From Ochotona curzoniae (Eukaryota > Chordata > Mammalia > Lagomorpha > Ochotonidae), in contig NW_024465777.1 in NCBI RefSeq assembly GCF_017591425.1, positions 2,542,001 through 2,606,000 of the forward strand: a stretch of 64,000 bases of DNA, in the 5' to 3' direction. A program made the position numbers and the translations under genes. The notes under the pieces were generated by a model. The model made no database searches, was not told the DNA's origin, and worked only from the letters and a program-made list of their open reading frames with translations. Positions 60,915-64,000 of the stretch are shown in pieces (position 1 is the first letter of the stretch; each line of letters opens with the position of its first letter).

Positions 60915-61215
60915 ATTGATATATATATGACAGACTTATATAGAGGAGGCAGAAGAAAAGATCTTCCATCTGCTGGTTAACTCCTCAAATGGCCAGAGCC
61001 AAGGCAATCCAAAGCCAGGAGCCAGGAGCTTCTCCTTAGTCTCCCATGTGGGTGCAGGGTCTCAAGCATCATCCACCACTGCTTTCCCAGGCCATAAGCA
61101 GGGAGCTGAATTAGAAGTGGAGCAGCCAGGACACAGGTGAGTACCCGTATGAGATGCTGGTGCTTGGAGGTGGAGGATTGGCCAAGGTGGAGGATTGGAG
61201 CCATCACACCAGCCC
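60915..61215 (-). repeat. CSINE, inserted in the previous copy
   Basis: A reverse copy ending with head 'gccatcacaccagccc'. The 8-base CTGTAACT flanks it on both sides (60,904-60,911 and 61,216-61,223), a likely target-site duplication. Confidence 0.85.
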
Positions 61216-61349
61216 CTGTAACTCTGTCAAATAAATATAACAAATCTTTTTAAAAAAAGAATATGCCAAGAAATATCAGGGATTTTTTTAAAGGGGTCAT
61301 TTTCCAGAGCCTCCATTTCCATGGATACCTCTTTTTGTTTTTTAAGTTT

Positions 61350-61640
61350 TAAAAATTGTTAAGTAATATTTTATGCAGAGAGAGATGAGAGAGAGAAAGC
61401 AGACGGAATACTCCTAGGTGTTAGTTCACTCCAGGAATGCCTGCAATGGCCAAAGCTGGGAGCCAGGAGCTCAATCTGATCCCCTCGTGGGAGTGGCAGG
61501 AATGCAGCCCAGCTCCATCATCTGTGCCTCCCAGAGTTGGCATCAGTAGGAAGCTGGAGTCGGAGCGGAGTCAGGTGTTGGCACCCTTACATGGGACACA
61601 GGGTGCCTTGGTTAGAGTCTTAATGCACCCTACTCCTGCT
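61350..61640 (-). repeat. CSINE (second type)
   Basis: A reverse copy with 'gttcactccaggaatgcctgcaatggcc' and 'ccatcatctgtgcctcccagag', like the variant at 38,872-39,165. Confidence 0.82.
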
Positions 61641-61964
61641 TCTCATTCACTTTTGAACAGCCCCTGAACCTGGTGCCTTCATCACCAGTGTGGAAACACT
61701 CCAGCTGAAGTTGCCAAGAGCTGCCTTTTCGGTAGCTGTGGCAGACGAAGTGCTGGTGGCTTACAGTGGTCCCTCCCAGCCATGCCAGTCATCTGCCACG
61801 CTGACTTCTTAGATGCCAAAAGCACGTCCACAGCTCCAGACTTAATAGACAGAGGCTGTGACGGGCAGGGGTGGGGCAGATTGTTAAAGTGATCAGAGCC
61901 TCAGTTTTCTGCCCTGGAACTAATTCGAAGTACTTAAAGACAAGTAGTAACCATAGCAGCCAAC

Positions 61965-62120
61965 CTGTGTGAAGTGCATGCTGCATGCCAGGTCCTGGGC
62001 TAAGTCTCTCACTTCACCTGGTCCTGTGGTGCCCTGGTAAGGTGGATCCTCCCACGATCCCACTTCATGGATGAGAACATAGAGGCTCAGAGGGCACTGT
62101 CATTAGCACAATGTGACAGG
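61965..62120 (-). repeat. MIR element
   Basis: 'gtgcatgctgcatgccaggtcctgggctaag' through 'gatgagaacatagaggctcagagg' is a reverse MIR. Confidence 0.55.
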
Positions 62121-62157
62121 GCCTACAGCATCTGTCAACGCAGCTGGTGTGGGATAG

Positions 62158-62177
62158 GGTGTGTGTGTGTGTGTGTG
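62158..62177 (+). repeat. (GT)10 microsatellite
   Basis: A perfect GT run. Confidence 0.92.
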
Positions 62178-64000
62178 GTCTGAAAGCAGGGACCTGGGGG
62201 AGCCAGGGGGAGGATGTCTCAGTCACCCTTTGTTATGGGGGTGAGGAGCTTCTGTCACTGGAGCTCCTGGCAGAGAGACCTGTTTAGGGAGGCTGGGAGG
62301 AGAGAGGAGGGATGAAGCTTGTTCCAAAAGAGGCTACACCTGTTGCCCTATGCCACTGCCCGACTTCTGGCCTGCCAATGGCAAAGAGCAGCTGAGGTCC
62401 GGGCTTGAGGAGGAGCCTGGGGAGGGAACCACTACCTCTGTACCAATCTTCCCAGCTGCCAAACTTAGTCGGTGGAGAGGAAGAGGGAGCAGGGAAGCAG
62501 CAGCCAGCTCAGAAGGACTGGCTGGCTGGCTGGGAGCGAGGCAGGTGCAGCCCAGAGGAGTCAAGGCCTTAAGGCTCTGTGTGCTTGTGTGCTTGCCAGG
62601 TTTGGCCTCCTCTCTTCCCTCCCCCCTGCTGGGTCTGATCGTGACCATGAGGAGATCCAGGGCTGAATCAGTGGATAATCATTTATTCTCCTGGCTCCAA
62701 GCCTACATATAGGAGGGATCTGGAGGCCATGGGAGACCCCTGTGGGGTTGGCGAAGGACAGTAGATCAGCCTACCCCTGCTGCATACCTGCTGTCTACGC
62801 CAAAGAGCACTCTCTTCCTGACCCTGGGTGGTCTGTCTCCCAGGCTTCCCTGGGCCTGCAGAGTGGGTCCTTGGGGGACAGCACACTGGGTATTTCTGCC
62901 TCTACACAGCAACTAAATCCTGAGATGGGGCTGACACACCATCCAGACCCAGGTGTGGGTGGAACCGGGTGACTGGGTCTGTTTTAGGGGAAGAAGTCCT
63001 GGGTTCAGGCTAGGTCTGAAGCTGAGGAAGGGAGTTCAGTGGAGTCAGATCTGAACAACGTGTCAGAGGCCGCAGAGGGTAGGGGTCCTAGAGGCTGGCT
63101 TGGGGAAGGCTGGTGGCTGAGGTCGGGGCATGAAGACCAGGCTAATCCCTGGGCTAGTTGGCCAGAGCTTGGCATCACTTTTATAAGGGAAGTGTCTTTG
63201 GCTTCCTAGAGCAGGAAGGGCAGGCCACGGCCAGGTGCCCTCTCTTAGGGGGCAGGGAGGCATAGCAGGGTCTCTCCTTCCCGCCTGCCTTCTGCAGCTG
63301 CGCTCCCTGTTCCCCGGCGCGAGTCTTCCCCATACTTCCTGGGTGAAAGTCTGTGTTGTGAAATCAGGCAGGCCTGTGCTGTGCAGGGCCTGGAGCCTGA
63401 CAGCTTCCCTCAGGGTTGTGGGAAAACACACATGCCAGGCGGCTGGGAGGCTATGGAAAAGCACGCAGACCAAAACCCGCTCCATGTGCTGAGGAGTCAA
63501 CCCAAGAGCCAGTGAGGGGCCTGAGTCCACAGGGACCCATAACTTCTTGCCAGAACTGGGGCAGGGGGTGGGGTCTGTCTAAGGGAGCAGGTCTGGGAAT
63601 CCCTGAGGGAGGGACTGCAGCTCCCTAGCCTGTCACAGCTGTTCCTGATGGCAGAGTGGGGTGGGGTGGGGGTGTTGGGGTGGGGAGCTGTGCCTGATAA
63701 ATTGGAGCAGAGTGCCCAGGACAGAGCTGAAAGCACGGGGTCCCGCCAGCCCTTGCCCAGGGAGAATGCTCAGTCTCTCTCTGGTGCTCACCCTGCACTT
63801 GAGCAAGGAGGGGCTTGCGGGTGCTGGATTCCCAGCCGTTAAGGTGGGCGGGGGTCTGCGGTGGGTTGGGGCTACATGTGACCCGCTGAGAAAGCTGCAG
63901 GAGAATAGGAGTTCTTGAGACTTGCTCACCTCGGGGGTGGGCGGGGGGGAAGGCCCTTTCAGATCTAGTCAGAGGCACTGGAAGGAACCCCCCACTGCGG

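Larger units (their letters stand above)
43086..64000 (-). other. IL22RA1: IL22RA1 gene (exons 2-7; exon 1 not found)
   Basis: This gene encodes the alpha-1 subunit of the interleukin-22 receptor, a class II cytokine receptor that pairs with IL10RB for IL-22, or with IL20RB for IL-20 and IL-24, and signals through JAK1/TYK2 and STAT3 in epithelia. Six exons total 1,709 coding bases in unbroken phase, leaving 3n+1 bases for the signal-peptide exon, against about 1,725 in human. Parts in order are the two extracellular fibronectin-III domains (exons 2-3 and 4-5), the transmembrane segment (exon 6) and the long cytoplasmic tail (exon 7). MYOM3 as next gene on the same strand is the expected neighbour. 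Confidence 0.96.
60385..64000 (-). other. IL22RA1: IL22RA1 intron 1 (partial)
   Basis: No signal-peptide exon was found on the minus strand here. It holds a nested CSINE pair, one more CSINE, a MIR, a (GT)10 tract and a G-rich tract at 63,655-63,684. Confidence 0.55.

Overview
The window is a stretch of lagomorph nuclear DNA (rabbit, hare or pika). The main organismal clue is about 26 copies of the tRNA-derived lagomorph C-repeat (CSINE), with a typical head 'tgtggcgcagtgggttaa', core 'ctgatccagctccctgctaatg', and tail 'tctttcaaataaataaat'. Genus cannot be set from sequence alone. There are no prokaryotic features, tRNA genes, rRNA genes or CRISPR arrays.

Two genes were found, both on the minus strand, in the same order and orientation as I recall for human 1p36.11. 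Positions 1-36,902 hold the 5' four fifths of MYOM3 (myomesin-3, a sarcomere M-band protein): a TATA/MEF2 promoter near 36,930, a noncoding first exon, and 28 coding exons (numbered 2-29) covering about 1,180 residues. These encode the unique N-terminus, two Ig domains, five fibronectin-III domains, then Ig domains joined by short helical linkers that sit on their own exons. The last Ig domains lie past the left edge. Positions 43,086-60,384 hold exons 2-7 of IL22RA1 (interleukin-22 receptor alpha-1): two extracellular fibronectin-III domains, one transmembrane segment, and a cytoplasmic tail with JAK and STAT3 docking features. The signal-peptide exon was not found and probably lies past the right edge. 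About 5-6 kb of intergenic DNA separates the genes.

Exon limits come from reading the minus strand for conserved protein blocks flanked by AG acceptors and GT donors, then checking codon phase across every junction. All junctions are in phase with two points of note. MYOM3 exon 8 carries one extra T, which shifts the frame and creates a TGA. The intron after exon 28 uses a GC donor.

The noncoding DNA is ordinary mammalian intron: CSINEs, old MIR pieces, MaLR-type LTR fragments, L1 fragments, a Tigger fragment, three LTR-like blocks (all antisense to the genes), and microsatellites. I saw no clearly new biological system. The points most worth checking are the exon 8 frameshift in a phase-symmetric exon, the GC-AG intron, the combined TATA/MEF2 promoter, an LTR-like block abutting the exon 11 donor, a nested SINE with a target-site duplication, an inverted SINE pair, a strong CTCF-like motif and a duplicated AP-1 site. 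Comparisons with human proteins are from memory.
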